In this document: positions 1 to 6,807 of the stretch, piece after piece
Layout: each line of letters begins with the position of its first letter
Numbering within the stretch: the first letter of the stretch is position 1
Virus record (IMG/VR): IMGVR_UViG_3300031576_000117
Location: 1-43,225 of that record
DNA from: a virus
DNA length: 43,225 nt
Strand: one strand, 5' to 3'
Position numbers and translations under genes: made by a program
Notes under the pieces: generated by a model
Seen by the model: the letters and a program-made list of their open reading frames with translations, nothing else
Told to the model about the DNA's origin: nothing
Database searches by the model: none

Positions 1-127
1 ACAAGTTTATTCCCATTGACGCTAAAGACCAGAATGTAACTAATGCAGTTGCACCTTTGATTAAAAATAGACCAAACCTACAACTTTTAGACTTTATTTA
101 TAACTCACTTGATATTTCCGCGCAAAA
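1..127. repeat. 127-bp terminal direct repeat, copy 1
   Basis: Bases 1-127 are identical to 43099-43225. Both copies lie inside the portal reading frame, and joining them gives one uninterrupted ORF. The length equals a common maximum assembly k-mer (127). It is therefore best read as the overlap of a circular contig rather than a biological terminal repeat. Confidence 0.95.
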
Positions 128-899
128 GGCAACTGCGACTCCGGAGTTACAGCAAGGACAAGTTTCCGAAGAAAAGAGAACTCTTGGAGAAATTAACATC
201 ATTGCTTCTAAGGTTGATACCCGTTATTCACTTTCCGCAAAAGTATTTGGATGGAGTGAAAAAAGATTTTGGTTACAGTGGTACAGACTTTATAAGAGTA
301 ATTTTGAAAGTGACATTGATGAGAAAGTAATTAGATTAGTTGGCGCATTTGGGGCAAAGCATAGACCTCTTAGACGATCTAACATAGTTGCGAACATTGA
401 TCCGGACGTGAAGATTGAGAGTCGAGTTGTTTCTCGTGCCAGACAGTTAGAGGAACGACAAGCATTGACTGCTTACTTCGGGCTTGCTTTGCAAGAGCCG
501 ACCTCAAACCGCAGATGGGGACTCAAGAAACTGGCAAAACTAAACGGGCTTGAAAAGGACGAGGTTGAGAGATTATTCCCTCCGACCATTGATGAGCGAA
601 TTGCAGAGAGGGAAAATGACAGTCTTAACAACGATATTACAGTTCCAATTTCAGTCGAGGACGATCATAATGTTCATTTGGAAATGCACTCAAAAGCTGG
701 TGATACTCCTGCAACTTACGCTCATATTACGACTCACGAAGAAGCGTTATCTATAAAGAAAGTTCAACCGGAGCTTTTCCCTCAAGACACAGGATCAGCA
801 GAATTTCAACCGCCCGGAACTGAAAAGTTGGCAACACCTAATGTTCCTCAAGCAAGGCCAATTGCTCCAAGTCAAGCGCCGGGCGCACCAACTCAATGA
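1..899 (+). CDS. Portal protein, C-terminal part (5' end at 41943 across the circle join)
   Basis: This is the last part of the portal gene, in frame from base 3; the rest is at 41943-43098. The joined protein is about 684 aa and this part holds about residues 387-684. An in-frame TTG at 57 is not the start, because the frame is open from the window edge. The portal forms the dodecameric ring at the capsid vertex through which DNA is packaged and ejected. The C-terminus is low-complexity and rich in Pro, Gln and Ala, as portal tails often are. The stop overlaps the next gene by ATGA. The function call rests on position between terminase and capsid genes and on portal-like composition. Confidence 0.82.
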   Translation, partial: KFIPIDAKDQNVTNAVAPLIKNRPNLQLLDFIYNSLDISAQKATATPELQQGQVSEEKRTLGEINIIASKVDTRYSLSAKVFGWSEKRFWLQWYRLYKSNFESDIDEKVIRLVGAFGAKHRPLRRSNIVANIDPDVKIESRVVSRARQLEERQALTAYFGLALQEPTSNRRWGLKKLAKLNGLEKDEVERLFPPTIDERIAERENDSLNNDITVPISVEDDHNVHLEMHSKAGDTPATYAHITTHEEALSIKKVQPELFPQDTGSAEFQPPGTEKLATPNVPQARPIAPSQAPGAPTQ

Positions 900-1225
900 G
901 AGATTTATTTAAAACCGAAAAAGATAAACAGAACGCAGTAACTCTTTTTGAGGACTTACAACACAACCCTGCATGGAAATTATTGGTTGAAGTTTTAAAT
1001 GCAAACATTGAGTTTCTTAGAGAGCAAATAGTCAATGGCACAGAGGACGAAACTAAAGAGGATATAGACAGACTGCGCGACAAACTCAAAGCCTATGAAG
1101 AAGCAAGGGACACGCCTGAAATAATGATTATAAGGCTTCAATCAATTGAATCAAAATCACCAGACTTTGATCCTTACTTAGATGTTGATGAGTTAAAAAA
1201 ATCACGCCGTAGGGCAACGAATTGA
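896..1225 (+). CDS. Small coiled-coil protein after the portal (unknown function)
   Basis: This 109-aa charged, helical protein starts in the ATGA overlap with the portal stop, so it is translationally coupled to the portal. It contains stretches rich in Glu, Lys and Leu (about residues 30-75) typical of a coiled coil. No catalytic motif is visible. The position between portal and scaffold suggests a head-assembly accessory. I do not recognise the family. Confidence 0.8.
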   Translation: MRDLFKTEKDKQNAVTLFEDLQHNPAWKLLVEVLNANIEFLREQIVNGTEDETKEDIDRLRDKLKAYEEARDTPEIMIIRLQSIESKSPDFDPYLDVDELKKSRRRATN

Positions 1226-1251
1226 CAAGCCTACGAGTGACGTATTATAGT
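1222..1251 (+). promoter_or_regulatory. Promoter for the scaffold-like gene
   Basis: TTGACA lies at 1222-1227 and TATAGT at 1246-1251, with an 18-base spacer. The predicted start is near 1258, about 20 bases before the ATG at 1278. The -35 box overlaps the end of the preceding gene. Confidence 0.6.
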
Positions 1252-1261
1252 TAAAGAAAGC

Positions 1262-1276
1262 TAACGGAAAAACCGA
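1262..1276 (+). promoter_or_regulatory. TAACGGAAAAACCGA leader element, copy A
   Basis: The 15-base motif TAACGGAAAAACCGA can form a CGG-AAAAA-CCG mini-hairpin. It sits directly before the ATG at 1278 and downstream of a TTGACA promoter. The same motif follows the promoters at 2694 and 5737, so it is a recurring 5' leader element. No Shine-Dalgarno is present. Confidence 0.55.
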
Positions 1277-1277
1277 C

Positions 1278-1958
1278 ATGGCAGATACAGACCCTCAAGA
1301 CAACGAAAATACTGAAACCCCAGACTTAGTTTTAAGTGAGGTCGCCGAAATTGCTCCTGATGATTTGTCTGACGATCAAAAGACATTTCTTGAAGACAAC
1401 AAAGCCGAACTTTCGGACGAGCAATTGGAAAAATACGGATTAGAAAAAGCGACAAAAGAAGAACCCCCAGAAGACGTTGAGCCTGAAACCAGAACTCCGG
1501 CGGAAAAAGCAAAAGCAAAGACAAAAGAAGATGAGGCAGAAGGAGATGAAGACGAGGAAATAAATCCGGATGATGAAAAGACAATTACTAAGGTGGTTGA
1601 TAAAAGAGTTGATTCCCTTGCACGGGAGTTAGCAGCAACTAAAGATCAAGTTGAGGTAGATTCTTTTATAAGGGCGAATCCAGAGTATGAAAAGTATCGG
1701 GGGTCAATGTTAAAATTCATAGGCCATCCGGCTTATAGAAACATTCCAGTTAATAATATTGCAGCAATTGTTGCTTCTAAAGATCAACAAAAGATTGGTG
1801 CAGCTAAGGAAAGAGAAGCGGACAAAAAAGCTAAAGACACTCAAGCAGGCGGTTCAAACGCGAGGAAACAGGAAGGCGGAAAAGTTGACTGGTCAACGGC
1901 ATCTAAAGAAGATTTAGAGGCGCAAAAAGCTAAAGTATTCGGTAGAGAAGGAGTATAA
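1278..1958 (+). CDS. Acidic scaffold-like head assembly protein
   Basis: This 226-aa protein is strongly acidic and low-complexity in its first ~100 residues (runs of E, D and K). A predicted helical region follows (about 100-180) and then a Lys/Gly-rich tail. Size, charge and location between portal and major capsid are typical of phage scaffolding proteins, which template procapsid assembly and are later removed. Expression is probably driven by the promoter at 1222. No protease domain is visible. Scaffold is inferred from position and composition, not from a sequence match. Confidence 0.65.
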   Translation: MADTDPQDNENTETPDLVLSEVAEIAPDDLSDDQKTFLEDNKAELSDEQLEKYGLEKATKEEPPEDVEPETRTPAEKAKAKTKEDEAEGDEDEEINPDDEKTITKVVDKRVDSLARELAATKDQVEVDSFIRANPEYEKYRGSMLKFIGHPAYRNIPVNNIAAIVASKDQQKIGAAKEREADKKAKDTQAGGSNARKQEGGKVDWSTASKEDLEAQKAKVFGREGV

Positions 1959-1959
1959 C

Positions 1960-2121
1960 GTGGATACTATAAAAAAACCAGAGCAATCTTTTACTCAAAC
2001 ATCAGAATACAGAAAATGGTACGAGAGGATAAAACCTACGTTACCTGTTGCGCCAAAAACTATCAAAGAACTTAAAAAAAATACTGATCCTGTAACTCAA
2101 TTTATTGCAGCGATTATATAA
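1960..2121 (+). CDS. Small 53-aa protein of the head operon (GTG start)
   Basis: The GTG at 1960 is one base after the scaffold-like gene's stop. It is preceded by GAGAAGGAG, and the frame runs to TAA at 2119-2121. The product begins MDTIKKPEQSF and contains a YRKWYERIKP segment. The AAGGAGGTGA for the next gene overlaps this stop. The product is basic, with no recognisable domain; a minor head protein is plausible from position. Confidence 0.6.
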   Translation: MDTIKKPEQSFTQTSEYRKWYERIKPTLPVAPKTIKELKKNTDPVTQFIAAII

Positions 2122-2132
2122 GGAGGTGAAAG

Positions 2133-2684
2133 ATGGCAGAATCTAATTTAGAAGAATTGACAGTTAAAGAACTCCAAGCAGAGGCAGTCAAATTGGGTAT
2201 GCCCGAAAATGACGCTAAATTGTTTGTGACAAAAGCCCCTTTGATTGCAACAATCAATACTTTGCGCGCAAGTGGTGCTATCAAAAAAGTTGAAAGTCTT
2301 AATGCACCTGCTAGTCCCCAAGAAGAAAAACAGGTTGAGCAATCACACAAAACAAAATTAGAACACATGAGAAGTGTATTGGCATCACAGCCCAAAGTTG
2401 AGAGATTTTATCCGCTTGAGGGGAAAGAAACAAAAGGTATTGTGGATTGGGTTTTTAATGAAAAGACTCGCAGGAATGAACAAGTCCACAGAAGCGGAGC
2501 AATTCAACCAGTCACTCTTAATGGCTTCCAATATCTAGTTCCCAAAGGTGTTCGTGTGATGATTCCTCAGCAAGTTGCACAAACAATTGATGAGAAATAT
2601 CAGCAGACAAGTGAAGCAGGGGAAGAATTATTGATTGATAGGCTTGATCCGGAAACTGGAAAAACTGTTAGGGATCAACTTTAA
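2133..2684 (+). CDS. SAP/Rho-N-like head-region protein
   Basis: This 183-aa protein has a perfect AAGGAGGTGA nine bases upstream. Residues ~5-48 (LEELTVKELQAEAVKLGMP and onward) resemble the short helical SAP/HeH or Rho N-terminal fold found in many phage head proteins. The C-terminal half (~85-183) is mixed alpha/beta with no known motif. Its place just before the capsid promoter suggests a head-completion or DNA-binding head role, which is inference. Confidence 0.65.
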   Translation: MAESNLEELTVKELQAEAVKLGMPENDAKLFVTKAPLIATINTLRASGAIKKVESLNAPASPQEEKQVEQSHKTKLEHMRSVLASQPKVERFYPLEGKETKGIVDWVFNEKTRRNEQVHRSGAIQPVTLNGFQYLVPKGVRVMIPQQVAQTIDEKYQQTSEAGEELLIDRLDPETGKTVRDQL

Positions 2685-2693
2685 TTGAGGCAC

Positions 2694-2722
2694 TTGACAA
2701 ATAAGAATATGTTGTTTTAAAC
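2694..2722 (+). promoter_or_regulatory. Major capsid promoter (type B/C leader)
   Basis: TTGACA lies at 2694-2699, then a 17-base spacer, then TTAAAC at 2717-2722. The downstream stretch TGTTTTAAACTTAATTTAG is identical to that of the promoter at 5737. The -10 is non-canonical, so the exact box and start are uncertain. Confidence 0.55.
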
Positions 2723-2738
2723 TTAATTTAGAACCGCG

Positions 2739-2783
2739 TAACGGAAAAACCGAGCGCTCAGTCAAATGACTGGCGCTTTTTTT
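2739..2783 (+). promoter_or_regulatory. Leader element plus terminator-like hairpin before the major capsid gene
   Basis: TAACGGAAAAACCGA (2739-2753) is followed by a hairpin: GCGC 2754-2757 pairs with 2773-2776, and CAGTC pairs with GACTG inside. Seven Ts follow at 2777-2783. It looks exactly like an intrinsic terminator, yet it lies between a promoter and the ATG at 2792, with no Shine-Dalgarno after it. It could be an attenuator, a stability hairpin or a short RNA gene. Confidence 0.6.
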
Positions 2784-2791
2784 AATAGAAA

Positions 2792-3757
2792 ATGGCTGAC
2801 ACAACCAGAACACAAATACCGGCAGAAGTAAATAACTTCTATGACAGAGTTCTTTTAGAGAAAGCTGTTCCTGCCTTTGTCCACAATCGCTTCGCTCAAG
2901 TAAGAGATATTCCTGCAAATTCCGGTACTGATACAATTAAATTCCGAAGATACGGACTTTTGGCAGCACAAACCACAGCGTTAACAGAAGGTGTTACTCC
3001 TTCTGGTAAACAACTTTCGGTTACTGACATCACCGCAGTTGTTCTTTACTACGGCGATTATGTAACTCTAACTGATAAAGTCCAGTGGGAAACTTACGAC
3101 CCGATACTTACTGAAACCGCAGAACTTCTTGGTATTCAAGTTGGTGACTCTCTTGACCAACTTTGCCGAGATGTAGTTGCAGCAACTACCACAAAACAAT
3201 TTGCTTCAACCGCCGTTTCTACAGTAACAGTTACGGCAGCAATGAAAATTAACAGGGCAGAAGTTAAAGAAGCAGTTAGAACCCTAAAGATTGCAAATGC
3301 AAAACCGGTTACTTCTATGATTAACCCTTCAACGGGTTACAACACGACACCTCTCAACGCAGCATTTATTGGGATAGTTCACCCAAGTACAACTTTTGAT
3401 CTTGATGATGCAGTTGGCTGGATTCCAGTTGAAAAGTACCCAAACAAAGGTGATGTTATGGCAAATGAAGTTGGATCAATTGCTGGGGTTAGATTCATTG
3501 AATCAACAAATGCAAAAGTTAGAACCGCAGGTGGGGCAGGCGGAATTGACGTTTACTCAACTTTAATAGTTGGAATGTACGCTTATGCCCAGACAAGAAT
3601 TTCTGGAAAATCTCTTATGAATATAGTAAAACCTCTTGGTTCTGCTGGAACAGCAGACCCACTAGATCAAAGGTCAACTTCGGGTTGGAAATTAACCTAT
3701 GTCGCTAAGATTCTTAACGACAATTTCTTGGTTGATTTGCAGCACGCAGTAAGCTAA
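2792..3757 (+). CDS. Major capsid protein, N4-gp56 family
   Basis: This 321-aa HK97-fold capsid protein forms the icosahedral shell. The N-terminus (about 5-80) matches the N4-gp56 family pattern of a Tyr/Phe-rich helix, a segment like DTIKFRRYGLLAAQT and then an EGVTPSG-type loop. Later parts (GIVHPST, GVRFIES and a C-terminal LVDLQHAVS) also fit the family. The length is close to the usual 300-400 aa. Its dedicated promoter and structured leader agree with high late expression. Translation apparently starts without a Shine-Dalgarno. Confidence 0.92.
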   Translation: MADTTRTQIPAEVNNFYDRVLLEKAVPAFVHNRFAQVRDIPANSGTDTIKFRRYGLLAAQTTALTEGVTPSGKQLSVTDITAVVLYYGDYVTLTDKVQWETYDPILTETAELLGIQVGDSLDQLCRDVVAATTTKQFASTAVSTVTVTAAMKINRAEVKEAVRTLKIANAKPVTSMINPSTGYNTTPLNAAFIGIVHPSTTFDLDDAVGWIPVEKYPNKGDVMANEVGSIAGVRFIESTNAKVRTAGGAGGIDVYSTLIVGMYAYAQTRISGKSLMNIVKPLGSAGTADPLDQRSTSGWKLTYVAKILNDNFLVDLQHAVS

Positions 3758-3772
3758 ACTTAAAATAAGAAC

Positions 3773-4108
3773 ATGGCGATAACACAAACACAGTCAAAAG
3801 TAGAAGCAAGCGTAGTCAACAAGGCGCAAGGGAGCTTTTTGGACGACGTTGCTTCACCGGCAGCAGCAACATTAACAGTTGGATTCATCCCTCGCTATGT
3901 TGCATGGCACAATGTGACTGATCGTATTTCTTACGAGTGGTTTCAAGGTGCAGCAGCCGGGACTACACTCAAGACTGTAGCTGCTGGAACTCGAACACTT
4001 GATACAGCAGACGTTGCTATCTCAGTCAATGCAACGACCGGAGTGATAACGATTGGCGCAGCAGCTATTCTTCAAAACAAACAGAATCGTTGGGTCGCAG
4101 AAGGTTAA
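3773..4108 (+). CDS. Small virion-associated protein (probable decoration)
   Basis: This 111-aa protein lies 15 bases after the capsid stop and shares its transcript. It is rich in Ala, Thr and Val with a regular beta-strand pattern, and has an aromatic IPRYVAWHNVTDRISYEWFQG segment in two pieces around residue 43. Similar short proteins lie beside capsid genes in environmental phages. I infer a virion surface or decoration role; no enzyme motif is present. Confidence 0.7.
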   Translation: MAITQTQSKVEASVVNKAQGSFLDDVASPAAATLTVGFIPRYVAWHNVTDRISYEWFQGAAAGTTLKTVAAGTRTLDTADVAISVNATTGVITIGAAAILQNKQNRWVAEG

Positions 4109-4135
4109 GTTTAGGGCAGAGTAAGGAAAAAGAAT

Positions 4136-4558
4136 ATGAAACCAACACTTAATTCCGAAGTCACTCATGGTAATTTTCCTCTTGAAAAAGCGTTGTCTGA
4201 TATGTATGACAACACTAATAAGGTAACTCAGACTGCCGTTACTGATACAGCAACAATCACCGCAGCCCAACTTTTAACTAGAATCCTTGATGGTACTCCG
4301 ACAGCTGGTGCAACTTATACACTACCTACAGCAGCCCTTTTAGTTGGGGCAATTGAGAATCCGAAAATAGGAGATAGTTTTCTATTTATTGTCAACAATA
4401 AAGCTGCCGGTGCTTTTACGATTACAGTGGCAGGCGGTGCAGGCGGAACGGGTGATGGAACTTTAACAGTTGCCCAAAATATAATCAGACAATTTTTAGT
4501 AATTATCACTAACGTCACCGCAGGTTCACAAGCATACTTCGTTTACGGAATTGAATAA
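4136..4558 (+). CDS. Beta-rich structural protein of the capsid operon
   Basis: This 140-aa protein shows a pattern common in phage virion proteins: an AAQLLTRILDGTPT segment, TYTLPTAALLVGAI, then GDSFLFIVNNKAAGAFTIT and a Gly-rich loop (~95-110). This suggests a beta-sandwich decoration or fibre domain. It follows the 3773 gene by 27 bases in the same operon. The specific role is unknown. Confidence 0.7.
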   Translation: MKPTLNSEVTHGNFPLEKALSDMYDNTNKVTQTAVTDTATITAAQLLTRILDGTPTAGATYTLPTAALLVGAIENPKIGDSFLFIVNNKAAGAFTITVAGGAGGTGDGTLTVAQNIIRQFLVIITNVTAGSQAYFVYGIE

Positions 4559-4585
4559 AACATTCCGTTTATCTTTTCAAAGTGA

Positions 4586-4591
4586 TATACT
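4586..4591 (+). promoter_or_regulatory. -10 box six bases before the ATG at 4598 (leaderless)
   Basis: TATACT is followed by TTAATT and then the ATG. A start 6-7 bases after the -10 would fall on the A of the start codon. No Shine-Dalgarno is present. Confidence 0.6.
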
Positions 4592-4597
4592 TTAATT

Positions 4598-4969
4598 ATG
4601 AGTCCGCTATTTAGAGAACAGACGCTTCTTAATGCAGTAGTCGTGACTACGACTTCCAGCCCGTTTAATATTGAGGGATTAAAAAGAATTGGTTTACAAT
4701 TTTTGTCAACTGGTATTTCTGTCGGAAATGGTGTGTTTACAGTTGAAGGAACGCTTAATGGCACGAATTGGGTTCCTCTAAATGTACTTATTGATAACGT
4801 CATAAATTCAAATGTACAAAATCTTACAAGAGTTGCTTCTAAAACACTAAGCACAAACACTTCTGTTTTGGTCTGGCTTGACGAGCTGACTGGCTTAAAA
4901 GCCATTCGAGTAATATGTACCCGTACTACAGATGGGACATATTCAGCCTTCGCAATCGGTAGCGAGTAA
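4598..4969 (+). CDS. Beta-sandwich structural protein
   Basis: This 123-aa beta-rich protein contains VFTVEGTLNGTNWVPL (about 47-62), a pattern typical of small jelly-roll domains on phage capsids and fibres. It probably has its own leaderless mRNA from the -10 at 4586. No enzymatic motif is visible. It lies between capsid-associated genes and the tail-adaptor gene, so a decoration role is inferred. Confidence 0.65.
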   Translation: MSPLFREQTLLNAVVVTTTSSPFNIEGLKRIGLQFLSTGISVGNGVFTVEGTLNGTNWVPLNVLIDNVINSNVQNLTRVASKTLSTNTSVLVWLDELTGLKAIRVICTRTTDGTYSAFAIGSE

Positions 4970-4985
4970 TTTCTTCTTTTAATGC

Positions 4986-4991
4986 TATAAT
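4986..4991 (+). promoter_or_regulatory. Extended -10 promoter six bases before the ATG at 4998
   Basis: The sequence is TGCTATAAT then CAAAGC then ATG. The extended TGn -10 may compensate for the lack of a clear -35. The mRNA is predicted to be leaderless. Confidence 0.7.
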
Positions 4992-4997
4992 CAAAGC

Positions 4998-5723
4998 ATG
5001 ACACCCGTACAGTTTGCAGAGTACGTTAGACTTAAAACGAGGACTAATTCCACAACTTTTACCAACGCTGATATTATTATTTTAATGAGGCAAAGACAGG
5101 ATCAGATCGCGCAGGATATTATTAAGACTGATGAAGATATTTTACTGATTCCCCAAACAACCGGTCTTGTTTTAAACCAACGGGATTATCCTTTTCCGGC
5201 AGATATTCTTTCAAGAATTAAAAGAATTGAAGCTAAGTTAGATGGTACTAACTGGTTGAAATTAGACGAACTGGATATTACTTCCCACCCGAAACCTACA
5301 AATGAAACAAACATCACTTATTATTTTGCTAATCTTGAAGGTGAAGCATTTTATGATCTTCTTAGAAAGTCAATTATGATTTATTCTGGCTCGATTACAA
5401 CAGTCGCAAGCGGATTAAAGTTATGGTGCAATACTTGGCCTACTGCCGTTACTGATTTGACCTCAACAGTTGATATGAGTGTTGATCCCTCAACCACGAC
5501 TCATGGAATTCCAAGATCAATGCACGAAATTTGGGCAAGAGGAGTTATTATTGATTGGAAGCAGAGCAGAGAAAAACCCATTCCCTTAAATGATAACGAA
5601 TTGAAATATGAGCTTGATCTTCAAAAGACAATAGAAACCTTAAAACATGGTAATTTAGACCGCGAAGTTATAGGGAAACTTCCGGCAGAAGCAGAACGTG
5701 GGAATGATGGGCAAGACTACTAA
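4998..5723 (+). CDS. Head-tail adaptor / tail-tube A-like protein
   Basis: This 241-aa mainly helical protein opens with MTPVQFAEYVRLKTRT and a helix carrying MRQRQDQIAQDI. That pattern resembles the adaptor (tail tubular A, P22 gp4-like) proteins that join the portal to a short tail. The middle (~85-165) is beta-rich and the C-terminus helical (IIDWKQSREK). Size and order (portal, capsid, adaptor, later nozzle) fit podoviruses. The match is by pattern, not strict motif. Confidence 0.6.
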   Translation: MTPVQFAEYVRLKTRTNSTTFTNADIIILMRQRQDQIAQDIIKTDEDILLIPQTTGLVLNQRDYPFPADILSRIKRIEAKLDGTNWLKLDELDITSHPKPTNETNITYYFANLEGEAFYDLLRKSIMIYSGSITTVASGLKLWCNTWPTAVTDLTSTVDMSVDPSTTTHGIPRSMHEIWARGVIIDWKQSREKPIPLNDNELKYELDLQKTIETLKHGNLDREVIGKLPAEAERGNDGQDY

Positions 5724-5736
5724 TTTTTAATAGGAC

Positions 5737-5765
5737 TTGACAATTGAGTTATCTCTGTTTTAAAC
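5737..5765 (+). promoter_or_regulatory. Promoter of the 5836 structural gene (type B/C leader)
   Basis: TTGACA lies at 5737-5742, followed by a 17-base spacer and TTAAAC at 5760-5765. The block TGTTTTAAACTTAATTTAG is shared with the capsid promoter. Confidence 0.55.
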
Positions 5766-5781
5766 TTAATTTAGTAAGCGA

Positions 5782-5827
5782 TAACGGAAAAACCGAGCGC
5801 AAGGAATTTATCCTAAGCGCTTTTTTT
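5782..5827 (+). promoter_or_regulatory. Leader element plus terminator-like hairpin before the 5836 gene
   Basis: TAACGGAAAAACCGA (5782-5796) is followed by a hairpin: GCGC 5797-5800 pairs with 5817-5820, and AGGA 5802-5805 with TCCT 5811-5814. Seven Ts lie at 5821-5827, nine bases before the ATG at 5836. The stem sequence differs from the capsid copy but the architecture is the same, which indicates selection on structure. Confidence 0.6.
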
Positions 5828-5835
5828 AAAACAAA

Positions 5836-6285
5836 ATGGCAAGATTTGCAGTAGACGGACAAGATACCAGCACAGCAGCCACAACCCTTCTCGGATTGAC
5901 TGGCGCTGCTACAGTTAGGCCAAAGATTTATGACTTTACTCTCGGTTCTAATGCGACTCCTGCCGATAATGCAGTCGAGTATGCGCTTCAAAGAACTACA
6001 GTCGCCGGAACAACTGGAACAGCAATTACACCTACTCCACTAGACCCACTTACAATTGCAGCCGTTACAGCCTGTCAGGAAGCCCCGACAGTAGAACCTA
6101 CCTATACAGCTAACATTATTCTTTTTCAATGGGCGCAGAATCAGCGTGCAACTTATAGATGGGTTGCAGCACCGGGTGGCGAACTTATTTTCTCAGCAGC
6201 AGCAGCAGCAGGAATTGGCGTTCAGGTAATTTCAATTGCTGGATCAGCAGTAATTTACCGAATGACAATCCATTTTGAGGAATAA
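5836..6285 (+). CDS. Abundant structural protein (149 aa)
   Basis: This 149-aa protein has Ala/Thr-rich beta strands, with VRPKIYDFTLGSNATPADNA near residue 27 and a ...YRWVAAPGGELIF segment near the C-terminus. This pattern recurs in many environmental phages as a small virion protein of unknown role. It is the only gene besides the major capsid with the full promoter, element and hairpin leader. It is therefore probably a high-copy virion component, such as a capsid decoration or major tail protein. Confidence 0.72.
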   Translation: MARFAVDGQDTSTAATTLLGLTGAATVRPKIYDFTLGSNATPADNAVEYALQRTTVAGTTGTAITPTPLDPLTIAAVTACQEAPTVEPTYTANIILFQWAQNQRATYRWVAAPGGELIFSAAAAAGIGVQVISIAGSAVIYRMTIHFEE

Positions 6286-6287
6286 AC

Positions 6288-6467
6288 ATGGCAGACGAAA
6301 ACGTAAGACATTGTGATCGTTGCAAAAAACCTCTGACAGCAGAGAATAGTGCAGATGGTGTTAATGGATTTGAGATTCGATATGCAGTTCCCGAAGCCCC
6401 CGAAAAAACTAAGGCCGAAGAAGCCTGCAATGATTGCTATGCAGACTTCCGCGCAGGCAAGAAGTAA
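6288..6467 (+). CDS. Small zinc-ribbon protein
   Basis: A 59-aa ORF with ATG two bases after the previous stop. It has two CxxC pairs (C9-x2-C12 and C47-x2-C50) around an acidic middle, as in a minimal zinc ribbon. It is one of many short zinc-binding proteins in this genome. Function unknown. Confidence 0.7.
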   Translation: MADENVRHCDRCKKPLTAENSADGVNGFEIRYAVPEAPEKTKAEEACNDCYADFRAGKK

Positions 6468-6492
6468 GCTCCCCCTTTTCTAAATAGATTGC

Positions 6493-6498
6493 TATAAT
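6493..6498 (+). promoter_or_regulatory. Extended -10 promoter six bases before the ATG at 6505
   Basis: TGCTATAAT, then TAGGTT, then ATG. No Shine-Dalgarno with useful spacing is present. Leaderless start predicted. Confidence 0.7.
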
Positions 6499-6504
6499 TA
6501 GGTT

Positions 6505-6807
6505 ATGTCACAGTATTTTGTGGGTAAAAGAGCCTCTGGTTATGTCATAATTCACGATCCGGAACTCCCAAACGGCAAAGTCGAACTTGAAACTCGAATG
6601 TGCGCGCATTGTGGATTCCATGGTCTTTACAATCCCGGTAATGCCCGTCAGTATCTTAAATACATGGGCAAGAATAATAAAAACTTCATCAATGGTATTT
6701 GTATTTCCTGTCAGGGGCTTACTTGTATGAAAAGAACCTGTAATGACCATTGTGAGATTTTGGAAAAGAGATTGGAAAAGGAAGAAAAAGGACTACCAAT
6801 TTTTTAA
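6505..6807 (+). CDS. Cys-rich zinc-binding protein
   Basis: This 100-aa protein has a CAHCGFHG knuckle (~33-40), a CISCQGLTC segment (~67-75) and further Cys/His (CNDHC). Together they suggest one or two zinc sites. The C-terminus is a short charged helix. Similar Cys-rich proteins occur beside structural genes in environmental phages. It ends directly against the ATG of the LamG protein. Function unknown; a nucleic-acid or protein-binding role is guesswork. Confidence 0.72.
   Translation: MSQYFVGKRASGYVIIHDPELPNGKVELETRMCAHCGFHGLYNPGNARQYLKYMGKNNKNFINGICISCQGLTCMKRTCNDHCEILEKRLEKEEKGLPIF

Noticed and set aside
1-127. Terminal repeat as a phage end or attachment site
   Set aside because: It lies inside the portal gene, matches an assembler k-mer length exactly and gives a continuous frame when collapsed.
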